In this document: positions 57,141-64,000 of the stretch, in pieces
Layout of the letters: every line of letters begins with the position of its first letter
Numbering within the stretch: the first letter of the stretch is position 1
From: Chlorobiaceae bacterium
Lineage (GTDB): Bacteria > Bacteroidota > Chlorobiia > Chlorobiales > Chlorobiaceae
Direction of reading: 5' to 3'
DNA length: 64,000 nucleotides
Assembly: GCA_013334965.1 (NCBI GenBank)
Contig: JAAXWO010000012.1
Location: 1-64,000, forward strand
Program-made: the position numbers and the translations under genes
Notes under the pieces: model-generated
Databases searched by the model: none
What the model saw: the letters and a program-made list of their open reading frames with translations, nothing else
What the model was told of the DNA's origin: nothing

Positions 57141-58415
57141 TCAGGAAAATTCCTGGTATCGGTCTCTCTCGATATCGGCTCCAAGAGAGGTCAGTTTCTT
57201 CTCGATTTTTTCATACCCACGATCAAGATGGTACACCCGGAGCACTTCGGTCGTGTCGCTTGCCACAAGTCCGGCAAGGACGAGGCATGCTGAAGCCCGC
57301 AGGTCGGTCGACATGACCTTTGTGCCAGTCAGCTTCTGCGGGCCGTGTACGAGAGCCTGATTGTCCCTGATTTCGATGTTTGCGCCCAGGCGGTTCAGTT
57401 CCGGGATATGGTTGAACCGTTCATGGTAGATCTTGTCGATGATGGTGCTTGTGCCTTCTGCCTGGGTCATCAGCGCCATCCATTGAGCCTGCATGTCTGT
57501 GGGAAAGGCCGGGTATGGATTGGCCGTGATATCGGTGGGCTTGAGTATTTCGGGTGCCGTGAGCGATATTGAGTCCGTTCCGGTTGTGACCGAGCATCCT
57601 GCTTTCCGGAACGCTTCGATGACCGATGACAGTTGTTGCGGATCGACGCCCGTGACGGTTATTTCGCCCTTGGTGATTGCTGCCGCGCACAGGAGGGTGC
57701 CCGCTTCAATCCTGTCGAATATGTTGTCGAATGATACGGCCTTGAGCTTGTCGACCCCTTCGATGACGAGCGTCGTGGTGCCGATGCCTTCGATATTGGC
57801 TCCCATTTTCTGCAGGAAGTTGCAGAGGCAAACGATCTCCGGTTCAAGGGCTGCGTTGCCGAGTATGGTCGTGCCCCCAGCGGTGACCGCCGCCATCAGG
57901 GCGTTGCCGGTCGCTCCTACGGAGGAGATGGGGAAGTCGATACGGGTGCCGCGCAGTCTGGAGCCTTTGACCTTTGCATCGATATATCCCTTTTCGATGG
58001 TGATTTCAGCTCCGAGCTTTTCCATGGCCATGATGTGAAGGTCGACCGGTCGTGGCCCGAACGCGCATCCGCCCGGAAGCGATACCCTGGTGTGGCCGAA
58101 CCGTGAAAGCAGTGGGCCGAGGACGTAGATTGACGCCCTCATTTTCTTTACCAGTTCGTATGGCGCCTCGATGCTTTTCAGTTGATCGGTGGATACTTGC
58201 AGCACATTGTTTTCGAAAGCGACGTTCGCCCCGAGGTATTCGAGGAGGGTGCTGAAGGTGCGGACATCCTGCAGGTCCGGTATTCGATTGATCGTAAAGG
58301 TTCCGTCAGGGGTAAGCAGTGTGGCTGCAATAACGGGAAGTGCGGAGTTTTTGGAGCCGGAAGCCGCAATCGTGCCGAAAATCCGGTTTCCTCCGCGGAT
58401 GACGAGTTTATCCAT
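57141..58415 (-). CDS. murA: UDP-N-acetylglucosamine 1-carboxyvinyltransferase
   Basis: MurA starts peptidoglycan synthesis by adding enolpyruvate to UDP-GlcNAc. The 424-residue inverted alpha/beta-barrel protein opens [16 protein letters not shown]. The catalytic Cys117 is in [13 protein letters not shown], so it is of the fosfomycin-sensitive type. Three tRNA genes lie downstream. It is divergent from the envC-like gene. Confidence 0.97.
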   Translation of the reverse strand: MDKLVIRGGNRIFGTIAASGSKNSALPVIAATLLTPDGTFTINRIPDLQDVRTFSTLLEYLGANVAFENNVLQVSTDQLKSIEAPYELVKKMRASIYVLGPLLSRFGHTRVSLPGGCAFGPRPVDLHIMAMEKLGAEITIEKGYIDAKVKGSRLRGTRIDFPISSVGATGNALMAAVTAGGTTILGNAALEPEIVCLCNFLQKMGANIEGIGTTTLVIEGVDKLKAVSFDNIFDRIEAGTLLCAAAITKGEITVTGVDPQQLSSVIEAFRKAGCSVTTGTDSISLTAPEILKPTDITANPYPAFPTDMQAQWMALMTQAEGTSTIIDKIYHERFNHIPELNRLGANIEIRDNQALVHGPQKLTGTKVMSTDLRASACLVLAGLVASDTTEVLRVYHLDRGYEKIEKKLTSLGADIERDRYQEFS

Positions 58416-58576
58416 TCAAGTTCATGTCCATGGTTACATCGAAAAAGCCTTATTTAATTATTTCACGCTCAGAAACACAAAATAATTATTTTAAAGCCAC
58501 TTTTGTCCTGACCTGTTTGACCTTTGTGTCGGCTGGTCGATGGTATGTAAACGTCTGTGCCAACCATTTCCATATC

Positions 58577-60184
58577 ATGCAAATTCTTTCCGGAAGCCGT
58601 TCCATACCGATTTATCTTCTCAGGCTTCTCTGTTTATGCCTTTTTGTTGCCGGTACGATCTCCATACAGCCGACGGAAGGCCGGGCGGCAAGCGATGAGA
58701 TGACCCGGATCGTCCAGGAGCGGAACAGGGTCGAAAGTAATCTGAAGGGGCTGAAAATACAGCTCGAAGAGTATCAGTTGAAGCTCAAGAAAACCAGGAA
58801 GGACGAGGTTCTTTCGATGGATGCGCTCAAGAACATCAGGAAGCAGATCCTGGTGTATGAGCGGCTCATCAATGAAAACCAGACCTATCTGAACAGCCTG
58901 GACAGAGAGATATCCTACCTGCAGAACCAGTTGGAAGACAACCGGAAGAATTACCATCGAGTTTCTTCTGATTTTGAGCGTGTTGCCGTGGCGGCATACA
59001 AGCAGGGAGGAAACCGGGATGCTGAAATGGTTTTCGCTTCGAACTCCGTCAACGACGCAATGATACGAACGAGGTACATGGGGTTTCTGTCGCGATCGGT
59101 CAAGTCGAAGGTGACCGACCTGCAGACCAGCGCACAGCAGATGGAGGCCGCGCAGGTCCAGCTCCAGCAGAATTACCGCCAGAAAGAGCAGGCCATGAAG
59201 GCCCAGCGTGAGCAGCTTCTGAGCTATTCGTCCAAACAGAAGGAGAAGGAGGCGGTGCTCAGCGACATCAAAAAGAACCGAAGCGAGTATGCCGCAAGGA
59301 TAACCGAGGTCAGGAAAAAGCAGCGGGAGATGCAGTCGAAGATCGAATCGCTGATCATGGCCCAGCAGGAGCTTATCCAGAGGGAGCAGGAACGGGCAAG
59401 GCTGGCCGAGTTGAAGCGCCAGAAGGAGCGCCAGGCACGTGTCGCAGAAAAAAGGCGCCTTGAGGCGGAGCAACGTCGCAAGGCCGCTGCTGACGCAAAG
59501 GCTGCCGCCGTAGCCGCGGCTAAAGCTGCTGCCAGGGTAAAAACCCAACCCCGCCCTCCTGCTCAACCTCAGCCATCCCAGCCCATGGCGCAGGTCCCGG
59601 CGCACTCCAGGCAACAGCAGCAGGGCAGGACCCAGCCTCAAACATCCCCCGGCGCCAAGCTGCCGCCGGCAGCACCTCCGCAGGCCGTTGTTCGCCAGGA
59701 TGCTCCGGCAGCTGAACCCCAGCAGGAGGAGGCACAGCCTCCGATCGATCCTACCGAATCCGAGATCGACAAGGTGTCTGTCGATTTTGATGCAAGCGGC
59801 TCTTCGCTTCCGTGGCCGGTCAGGAACGGTGTTATCGTCCGCAGGTTCGGTTCAAGCCTCGACAAGGAGCTGAATCTGGTGACCACCAGCAACGGCATCG
59901 ACATCTCTGTGCCGGTCAACACTCCCGTCAAGGCTGTTTCCGGCGGCAAGGTGGCCCAGATCGCCTATCTTCCGACCTTCGGCAACGTGGTGATCATACG
60001 TCATCCGAAATCGTATCTTACCGTATACGCCAACCTTGCACGCGTTTCGGTGGCAAAAGGCGAGGTCATTCGCTCCCAGCATCTGCTCGGTAACTCAGGA
60101 CCGATGCCTGAAGGCGGATCGATCGTTCATTTTGAAGTGTGGAAAGGCAAGATCAAGCAGAACCCTCAGAAATGGCTGAGATAA
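58577..60184 (+). CDS. EnvC-like murein hydrolase activator (degenerate LytM domain)
   Basis: A 535-residue periplasmic protein with a signal sequence (YLLRLLCLCLFVAGTI), long coiled coils (about 40-320), a Pro/Gln/Ala-rich linker (about 330-405) and a C-terminal M23/LytM domain. The zinc ligands of active M23 enzymes are missing: the HxxxD position reads SNGID, the usual YAHL is YANL, and the final HxH is IVH. That is the EnvC pattern, where the protein activates an amidase instead of cutting peptidoglycan itself. ATG at 58577 gives the signal peptide; the frame is open 150 bases upstream. Confidence 0.88.
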   Translation: MQILSGSRSIPIYLLRLLCLCLFVAGTISIQPTEGRAASDEMTRIVQERNRVESNLKGLKIQLEEYQLKLKKTRKDEVLSMDALKNIRKQILVYERLINENQTYLNSLDREISYLQNQLEDNRKNYHRVSSDFERVAVAAYKQGGNRDAEMVFASNSVNDAMIRTRYMGFLSRSVKSKVTDLQTSAQQMEAAQVQLQQNYRQKEQAMKAQREQLLSYSSKQKEKEAVLSDIKKNRSEYAARITEVRKKQREMQSKIESLIMAQQELIQREQERARLAELKRQKERQARVAEKRRLEAEQRRKAAADAKAAAVAAAKAAARVKTQPRPPAQPQPSQPMAQVPAHSRQQQQGRTQPQTSPGAKLPPAAPPQAVVRQDAPAAEPQQEEAQPPIDPTESEIDKVSVDFDASGSSLPWPVRNGVIVRRFGSSLDKELNLVTTSNGIDISVPVNTPVKAVSGGKVAQIAYLPTFGNVVIIRHPKSYLTVYANLARVSVAKGEVIRSQHLLGNSGPMPEGGSIVHFEVWKGKIKQNPQKWLR

Positions 60185-60197
60185 CAGGGAGTGCATT

Positions 60198-60749
60198 ATG
60201 GGAGTGAAGTGGCTGTTTATGACGATTTTTTCCGTGCTGTTCCATCCCGAAGCATTCTGGGAAGAGGCCAGCGCGCATCGTCGTGAGGTCAATGCGATGA
60301 AGGATTATGCAGCGCCGGTAATCGCGCTTGCCCAGTTGAGCAAGATTCCATTCATTGCGGTCCCGAGGATGGCGATGTTTCTTGCCATCGTCAGTTTCGT
60401 CGTCGACGTCGCAGTGCTGTACCTCCTGTCGGGGGCAATCGTAACTCTTGTCGGGAGTGATCGGACCGAATCGATCCAGGATGACGTCATGACCATGCTC
60501 TGCTTCTCCCTGACGCCAGTCTGGCTCGCAGAACCATTCTATTTCAGCGGCCCATGGCGCTGGCTTTTCATGGTGGCCGCCCTTCTCTACTCTTTGCTGA
60601 TTGCCCGGTCGGGCCTGAAGGCGATGCTTGAAAAGGAGATTCCCCAGATCGACGCGTTCTCCGGTAAGTCGGCCCTGTTTCTGGTCGTGGCGACGATGAC
60701 CTCGTTCATGCTCACCAGCGGGTTCGCCCGTTTTTTCACCTCTTTATGA
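60198..60749 (+). CDS. Small multi-pass membrane protein, Yip1-like
   Basis: A 183-residue protein with about four to five hydrophobic segments (for example [20 protein letters not shown] and [16 protein letters not shown]). The opening [20 protein letters not shown] and the conserved [11 protein letters not shown] resemble bacterial Yip1/DUF1282 proteins. It sits 13 bases after the envC-like gene and 10 bases before nadE, in the same direction, so it is probably co-transcribed. Function unknown. Confidence 0.7.
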   Translation: MGVKWLFMTIFSVLFHPEAFWEEASAHRREVNAMKDYAAPVIALAQLSKIPFIAVPRMAMFLAIVSFVVDVAVLYLLSGAIVTLVGSDRTESIQDDVMTMLCFSLTPVWLAEPFYFSGPWRWLFMVAALLYSLLIARSGLKAMLEKEIPQIDAFSGKSALFLVVATMTSFMLTSGFARFFTSL

Positions 60750-60759
60750 CCTTTATGCC

Positions 60760-61593
60760 ATGGAACCTCATGACCTCCATCTTGATTACAGTCTGGTCGA
60801 ATCCATCCTGATCTCGTTCATCCGCAACGAGATCAGGAAGTTCGGGTTCGGGTCGGTGGTGCTCGGCCTGTCTGGAGGCATCGACTCGGCGGTCGTCTGT
60901 GAGCTCGCTGTTCGGGCCCTCGGGCCGGACAATGTTCTGTCGCTCATGATGCCCTACAGGACAAGCAGCCAGGGCAGCCTCGACCATGCGATGCTCATGG
61001 TCAATCGGCTCGGGATCAGGGTAGAGATGATGCCTGTGACGGAGGTCGTCGACGCCTTTTTCGCCTCACGAGAGGACGCAGGACGGCTCAGGAGGGGAAA
61101 CGTCATGGCGAGGGCAAGGATGCTCTGCCTCTACGATGTATCGGCCAGGGATGGCTGCCTGGTGCTCGGTACCAGCAACAAGACCGAGTTGATGCTTGGT
61201 TATGGCACCATGTTCGGCGATATGGCCTCAGCGGTCAATCCGATTGGGGATCTCTACAAAACCCAGCTCAGGGGACTGGCGAGGCATCTCGGCATACCAG
61301 CTCCGCTCATCGACAAAGAGCCGTCGGCAGACCTCTGGGAAGGTCAGAGCGACGAACAGGATCTCGGGTTCAGCTACGAATCGGTCGATATGCTTCTATA
61401 CATGATGCTGGAAGAGAGGCGGGACCGTGATGCGATCCTTGCTGAAGGCATAGACCCGGCATTTTACGACAGGGTCAGACGTATGGTCGTAAGAAACCAG
61501 TACAAGCGCATGATGCCGGTCATCGCCAAACTCTCCAGCCGCACCCCCGGCATCGACTTCCGCTATGCGAGGGACTGGCAGGAGGTGAGGTAG
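60760..61593 (+). CDS. nadE: NAD(+) synthase, ammonia-dependent type
   Basis: NadE amidates nicotinic acid adenine dinucleotide to NAD using ATP. The 277-residue length shows no fused glutaminase, so it uses ammonia or a partner. The PP-loop is [10 protein letters not shown] (37-46), and [12 protein letters not shown] and GDLYKTQL are typical. nadB, the first step of the de novo pathway, is convergent next door. Confidence 0.96.
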   Translation: MEPHDLHLDYSLVESILISFIRNEIRKFGFGSVVLGLSGGIDSAVVCELAVRALGPDNVLSLMMPYRTSSQGSLDHAMLMVNRLGIRVEMMPVTEVVDAFFASREDAGRLRRGNVMARARMLCLYDVSARDGCLVLGTSNKTELMLGYGTMFGDMASAVNPIGDLYKTQLRGLARHLGIPAPLIDKEPSADLWEGQSDEQDLGFSYESVDMLLYMMLEERRDRDAILAEGIDPAFYDRVRRMVVRNQYKRMMPVIAKLSSRTPGIDFRYARDWQEVR

Positions 61594-61826
61594 GGAGGAG
61601 CGTGACACGCGACCGGTCGTGACTCGTGACACGTGACGGTCGTGATGCGTGACGCGTGACACATAAACGGCGCGTAAATGGTTGTTGGTGTCGGGTAAGG
61701 GGGCAGCGTGCCGTGCCTGATGTTTATTCTTCTTTGTCCACGACGTCCATGACGTCCATCCTGTCCATTCAGTCCACAATTCGGTGTCGCATCACACGCC
61801 ACGCACGACCGTCACGAGTCACGTTG
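61594..61826. repeat. Repeat-rich spacer between convergent nadE and nadB
   Basis: The left part (about 61600-61665) is built of CGTGAC-type words (CGTGACACGTGACGGTCGTG). The middle (61735-61777) repeats GTCCA with short spacers. The right part (about 61785-61825) carries inverted CGTGAC words (CACGAGTCACG). Left and right parts can pair as imperfect inverted repeats. No gene is seen. Confidence 0.65.
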
Positions 61827-63422
61827 TTAAAACGATCTCAGCACGGTGTCGACCAGATAATACTTGTCGTCTTTCTGGGGGAAGTCCGTCGTGTAGTGCA
61901 GGCCTCGCGATTCCCTTCGTTTGATGGCGCTCTGGATGATCAGGCTCGCAACCTTGATGATGTTGCGCAGCTCGATGATCTGGGGCGTGATTCTCGTTTT
62001 CTTGTAATAGGCTTCGGTCTCCTCCTTCAGGAACTCGATGCGACGCCTTGCGCGGTCGAGGCGCAGGTCGCTTCTGACGATGCCCACGTAATCGTTCATG
62101 ATCTCCTGGGTTTCACGCTTGTTGTGCGCCACCAGGATCCACTCTTCGGGGCTCGATGTACCGGAATCGTCCCAGTCGGGGAACTCGAATTCGTGGCAGA
62201 TGGCGTTCAGCCTCTCTTTGATGTCCTGGCTTGCGCGCCAGGCGAAGACGAGCGCTTCGAGCAGGGAGTTGCTGGCCAGTCGGTTCGCTCCGTGCACACC
62301 CGTGCAACTGGTCTCTCCGCACGCATAAAGCCTGTTGATCGTGCTTCGTCCGAGGCTGTCGGTCATGATGCCGCCGCAGGAGTAGTGGGCTGCCGGCACG
62401 ACAGGGATCATCTCCCTGGTCATATCGATGCCGAAGCTCAGGCAGGTTTCGTGGATATGGGGGAAATGTTCCCTTACCTTCTCGGGGTCGATATGGGTCA
62501 CATCCAGGAAAACGCACTCTTCACCGGTTTTTTTCATCTCCGAATCGATGGCTCTGGCCACGATGTCCCTCGGCGCGAGATTTTCCCGCTGGTCGTACTT
62601 GTGCATGAAGGCTTCGCCGCTCTTGAGCCGCAGGATGCCGCCGAACCCTCGAACAGCTTCGGAAATGAGGAACGATTTGGCTTTCGGGTGGAACAGCGAC
62701 GTCGGATGGAACTGGATGAACTCCATGTCGGCGATCTGTGCACCGGCACGATAGGCCATGGCTACGCCGTCTCCTGTGGCGATATCCGGATTCGTCGTAT
62801 GCAGGTAGACGTGTCCAAGGCCGCCTGATGCGACCATGGTGACCTTCGCCAGGATCTTCTTCGGCTTGTGGTTCAGGGTGTCGAGCACGTAAGCCCCATA
62901 ACACGTGATATCGTTGGTTTTTATGTCGAGGTGGTGCTCGGTGATGAGTTCGAGCGCGTAATGGTGCTCAAGCAGGGTGATGTTGGGATGGGCATCGATT
63001 TTTGCGAGCAGCGCCGTTTCGACCTCGCGGCCAGTCAGATCCTTCGCATGGACGATCCTGCTGTGCGAATGCCCGCCCTCCTTGCCGAGGTCGAGCGACT
63101 GGTCGGGGTTTGTGGTGAACTCGACGCCGAGTTCGATGAGGCGCATGATATGCGATGGCCCTTCATGCACCAGGATGCTGACCATCTCCTTGTTGCAGAG
63201 GCCTGCGCCTGCGTCGAGCGTGTCGCTGATATGAAGTTCAGGACTGTCGTTCGCGTCTATCGTTGCGGCTATTCCGCCTTGAGCCCAATTGGTGTTGGAT
63301 GTCGAACTCTCTTTTTTCGTGATGATCGTGACCTTCGCGTGATCGGCCATCTGAATCGCGAAATAGAGGCCTCCGATTCCGCTGCCGATAACCAGCACAT
63401 CGGTCTTCATTTCCTGTGTCAT
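61827..63422 (-). CDS. nadB: L-aspartate oxidase
   Basis: NadB is the FAD enzyme oxidising aspartate to iminoaspartate, which NadA condenses to quinolinate. The 531-residue protein has the dinucleotide fold [24 protein letters not shown], the catalytic HSHSRIVHA region, and a C-terminal helical domain. Under anaerobic conditions fumarate can replace oxygen as acceptor. Start ATG at 63422 (MTQEMKTD) or the Met four codons later; the upstream open frame looks non-coding. Confidence 0.95.
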   Translation of the reverse strand: MTQEMKTDVLVIGSGIGGLYFAIQMADHAKVTIITKKESSTSNTNWAQGGIAATIDANDSPELHISDTLDAGAGLCNKEMVSILVHEGPSHIMRLIELGVEFTTNPDQSLDLGKEGGHSHSRIVHAKDLTGREVETALLAKIDAHPNITLLEHHYALELITEHHLDIKTNDITCYGAYVLDTLNHKPKKILAKVTMVASGGLGHVYLHTTNPDIATGDGVAMAYRAGAQIADMEFIQFHPTSLFHPKAKSFLISEAVRGFGGILRLKSGEAFMHKYDQRENLAPRDIVARAIDSEMKKTGEECVFLDVTHIDPEKVREHFPHIHETCLSFGIDMTREMIPVVPAAHYSCGGIMTDSLGRSTINRLYACGETSCTGVHGANRLASNSLLEALVFAWRASQDIKERLNAICHEFEFPDWDDSGTSSPEEWILVAHNKRETQEIMNDYVGIVRSDLRLDRARRRIEFLKEETEAYYKKTRITPQIIELRNIIKVASLIIQSAIKRRESRGLHYTTDFPQKDDKYYLVDTVLRSF

Positions 63423-63730
63423 GTACGTATGTGACAATTTTCTGTTACTGCCGTTGCTTTGGGGTTTTACTCCGGCTCTTCGACGGCAAGAGGTAATATA
63501 ATCAGCAGGATTCCAACTCAAGGCCATCGCCAGGCATCCGGAATGCGATTTTACGGTTTTATGGCATGGGCTGAAGGCACGGGAAGAGCCATGGAGAACA
63601 GACACATCCCGGAAAGGGCGGTTGCTGTCGGGTAAAAAAAAGGGAACCTGTCGAATGGCAGATTCCCTTTTTATACTGATGCCGTCTTCGCTCGTGCGGA
63701 GCCGGATTCGCTTCGTCTGGTTTCCTGATA
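63423..63730. other. Spacer between nadB and pdaD
   Basis: About 310 bases. It holds the pdaD terminator (63634-63672) and should hold the nadB promoter near 63430-63550. No gene is seen. Confidence 0.5.
63634..63672 (-). terminator. Terminator downstream of pdaD
   Basis: An A-run and GGGAA-CCTG arm pairs with CAG-A-TTCCC and a T-run (one bulge). In the leftward direction the stem is followed by eight T. It lies about 60 bases after the pdaD stop. Confidence 0.75.
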
Positions 63731-64000
63731 TCAGGGCAGCAGCACTGCGCAGGAGATGACCGTCGTCCAGAGGCCTGTTTCGCCCTCTGCAGACTGGGTG
63801 ATATTGTACGAATTGATGATTTTGCCGCTCATCTTGTAGATGCCTTCACGCTCGTCCCAGTCCTTGTTCGGGTCGAACTCGATGCCGAGGGTCGTGGCAA
63901 GCATAGTTGCGGCCAGATCCTCTGCGTATTCGCCGGACTGTTCAGTTGTTTCACCGTAAGGGTGGTGTTCGGAGAGGTAGCCGTACTGCGTGTCGTCAGC
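63731..64000 (-). CDS. pdaD: Pyruvoyl-dependent arginine decarboxylase (C-terminal part, runs off the window)
   Basis: The last 89 residues of PdaD, which makes agmatine, the precursor for polyamines. The visible part begins [17 protein letters not shown] and has [23 protein letters not shown] and NITQSAEG, all characteristic of the pyruvoyl-type enzyme. The self-cleaving Ser-Ser site lies outside the window. A terminator follows. Confidence 0.92.
   Translation of the reverse strand, partial: ADDTQYGYLSEHHPYGETTEQSGEYAEDLAATMLATTLGIEFDPNKDWDEREGIYKMSGKIINSYNITQSAEGETGLWTTVISCAVLLP

Noticed and set aside
58577-60184. Active M23 endopeptidase
   Set aside because: All the visible zinc-ligand positions are replaced, which fits an EnvC-type activator rather than an enzyme.
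61600-61830. CRISPR array
   Set aside because: The repeats are short words without regular spacing or unique spacers, and no cas gene is present anywhere in the window.
61656-62828. A 390-codon rightward frame across the repeat spacer and nadB
   Set aside because: It is antisense to nadB and its start lies in low-complexity repeats.

Overview
The window looks like part of a chromosome from a green sulfur bacterium (Chlorobi, Chlorobiaceae). The best markers are a (bacterio)chlorophyll synthase of the BchG/BchK type, a BchE-class radical SAM enzyme beside it, a CsmB-type chlorosome envelope protein with other small hydrophobic proteins, and BshA, the first enzyme of the bacillithiol-type thiols found in Chlorobiaceae. 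LptD, MurA, MreB and an EnvC-like protein show a Gram-negative envelope. I did not assign a genus.

Layout. 1-0.6 kb: the end of an IS3-type element that truncates a substrate-binding-protein gene. 0.7-2.3 kb: two tandem tRNA-Gly genes and trpB. 2.4-7.0 kb: a response regulator and a very large multi-PAS histidine kinase. 7.4-12.7 kb: the photosynthetic region, with a leftward operon (two unknown small proteins, a radical SAM enzyme, a pigment synthase) facing a rightward run of small chlorosome-type genes. 12.8-14.7 kb: a pair made of a DUF2156-like acyltransferase and an AbiEii-like nucleotidyltransferase. 14.9-24.7 kb: lptD, a hydrolase, an Rrf2 regulator, uvrA, and groES-groEL behind a perfect CIRCE operator. 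25-28.7 kb: an adenylate-forming ligase and a hybrid histidine kinase whose receiver lacks its phosphorylatable Asp. 29.2-45.4 kb: mostly housekeeping genes (queC, a CPBP protease, trpA, a glycosyltransferase, a CDF transporter, an archaeal-type methionine adenosyltransferase, a CorC-type protein, bshA, mreB, hisD, queA, acnB).

45.5-54.5 kb holds a small Ala/Pro lipoprotein, tRNA-Gln, a methyltransferase, an apparently circularly permuted solute-binding lipoprotein, and a tetR-acrA-acrB-oprM efflux operon with a palindromic operator in its promoter. 54.5-57.1 kb is an AT-rich, gene-poor island with an H-NS-like gene. It is bounded by an intact tRNA-Arg 3' region and a decayed copy of that region, so it looks like an old integration. 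57.1-64 kb has murA, an envC-like gene, a small membrane protein, nadE, a repeat-rich spacer, nadB and the 3' end of a pyruvoyl-dependent arginine decarboxylase gene.

Functional threads: pigment synthesis and chlorosome assembly (7-13 kb); tryptophan (trpB and trpA, split), histidine, NAD (nadE/nadB) and queuosine (queC/queA) synthesis; envelope building; stress handling (groESL, uvrA, thiol synthesis, efflux). The points most worth following up are the permuted binding protein, the H-NS island at tRNA-Arg, the unknown genes of the photosynthetic region, the DUF2156/nucleotidyltransferase pair, and the two signalling or catalytic domains with Asp-to-Asn changes.
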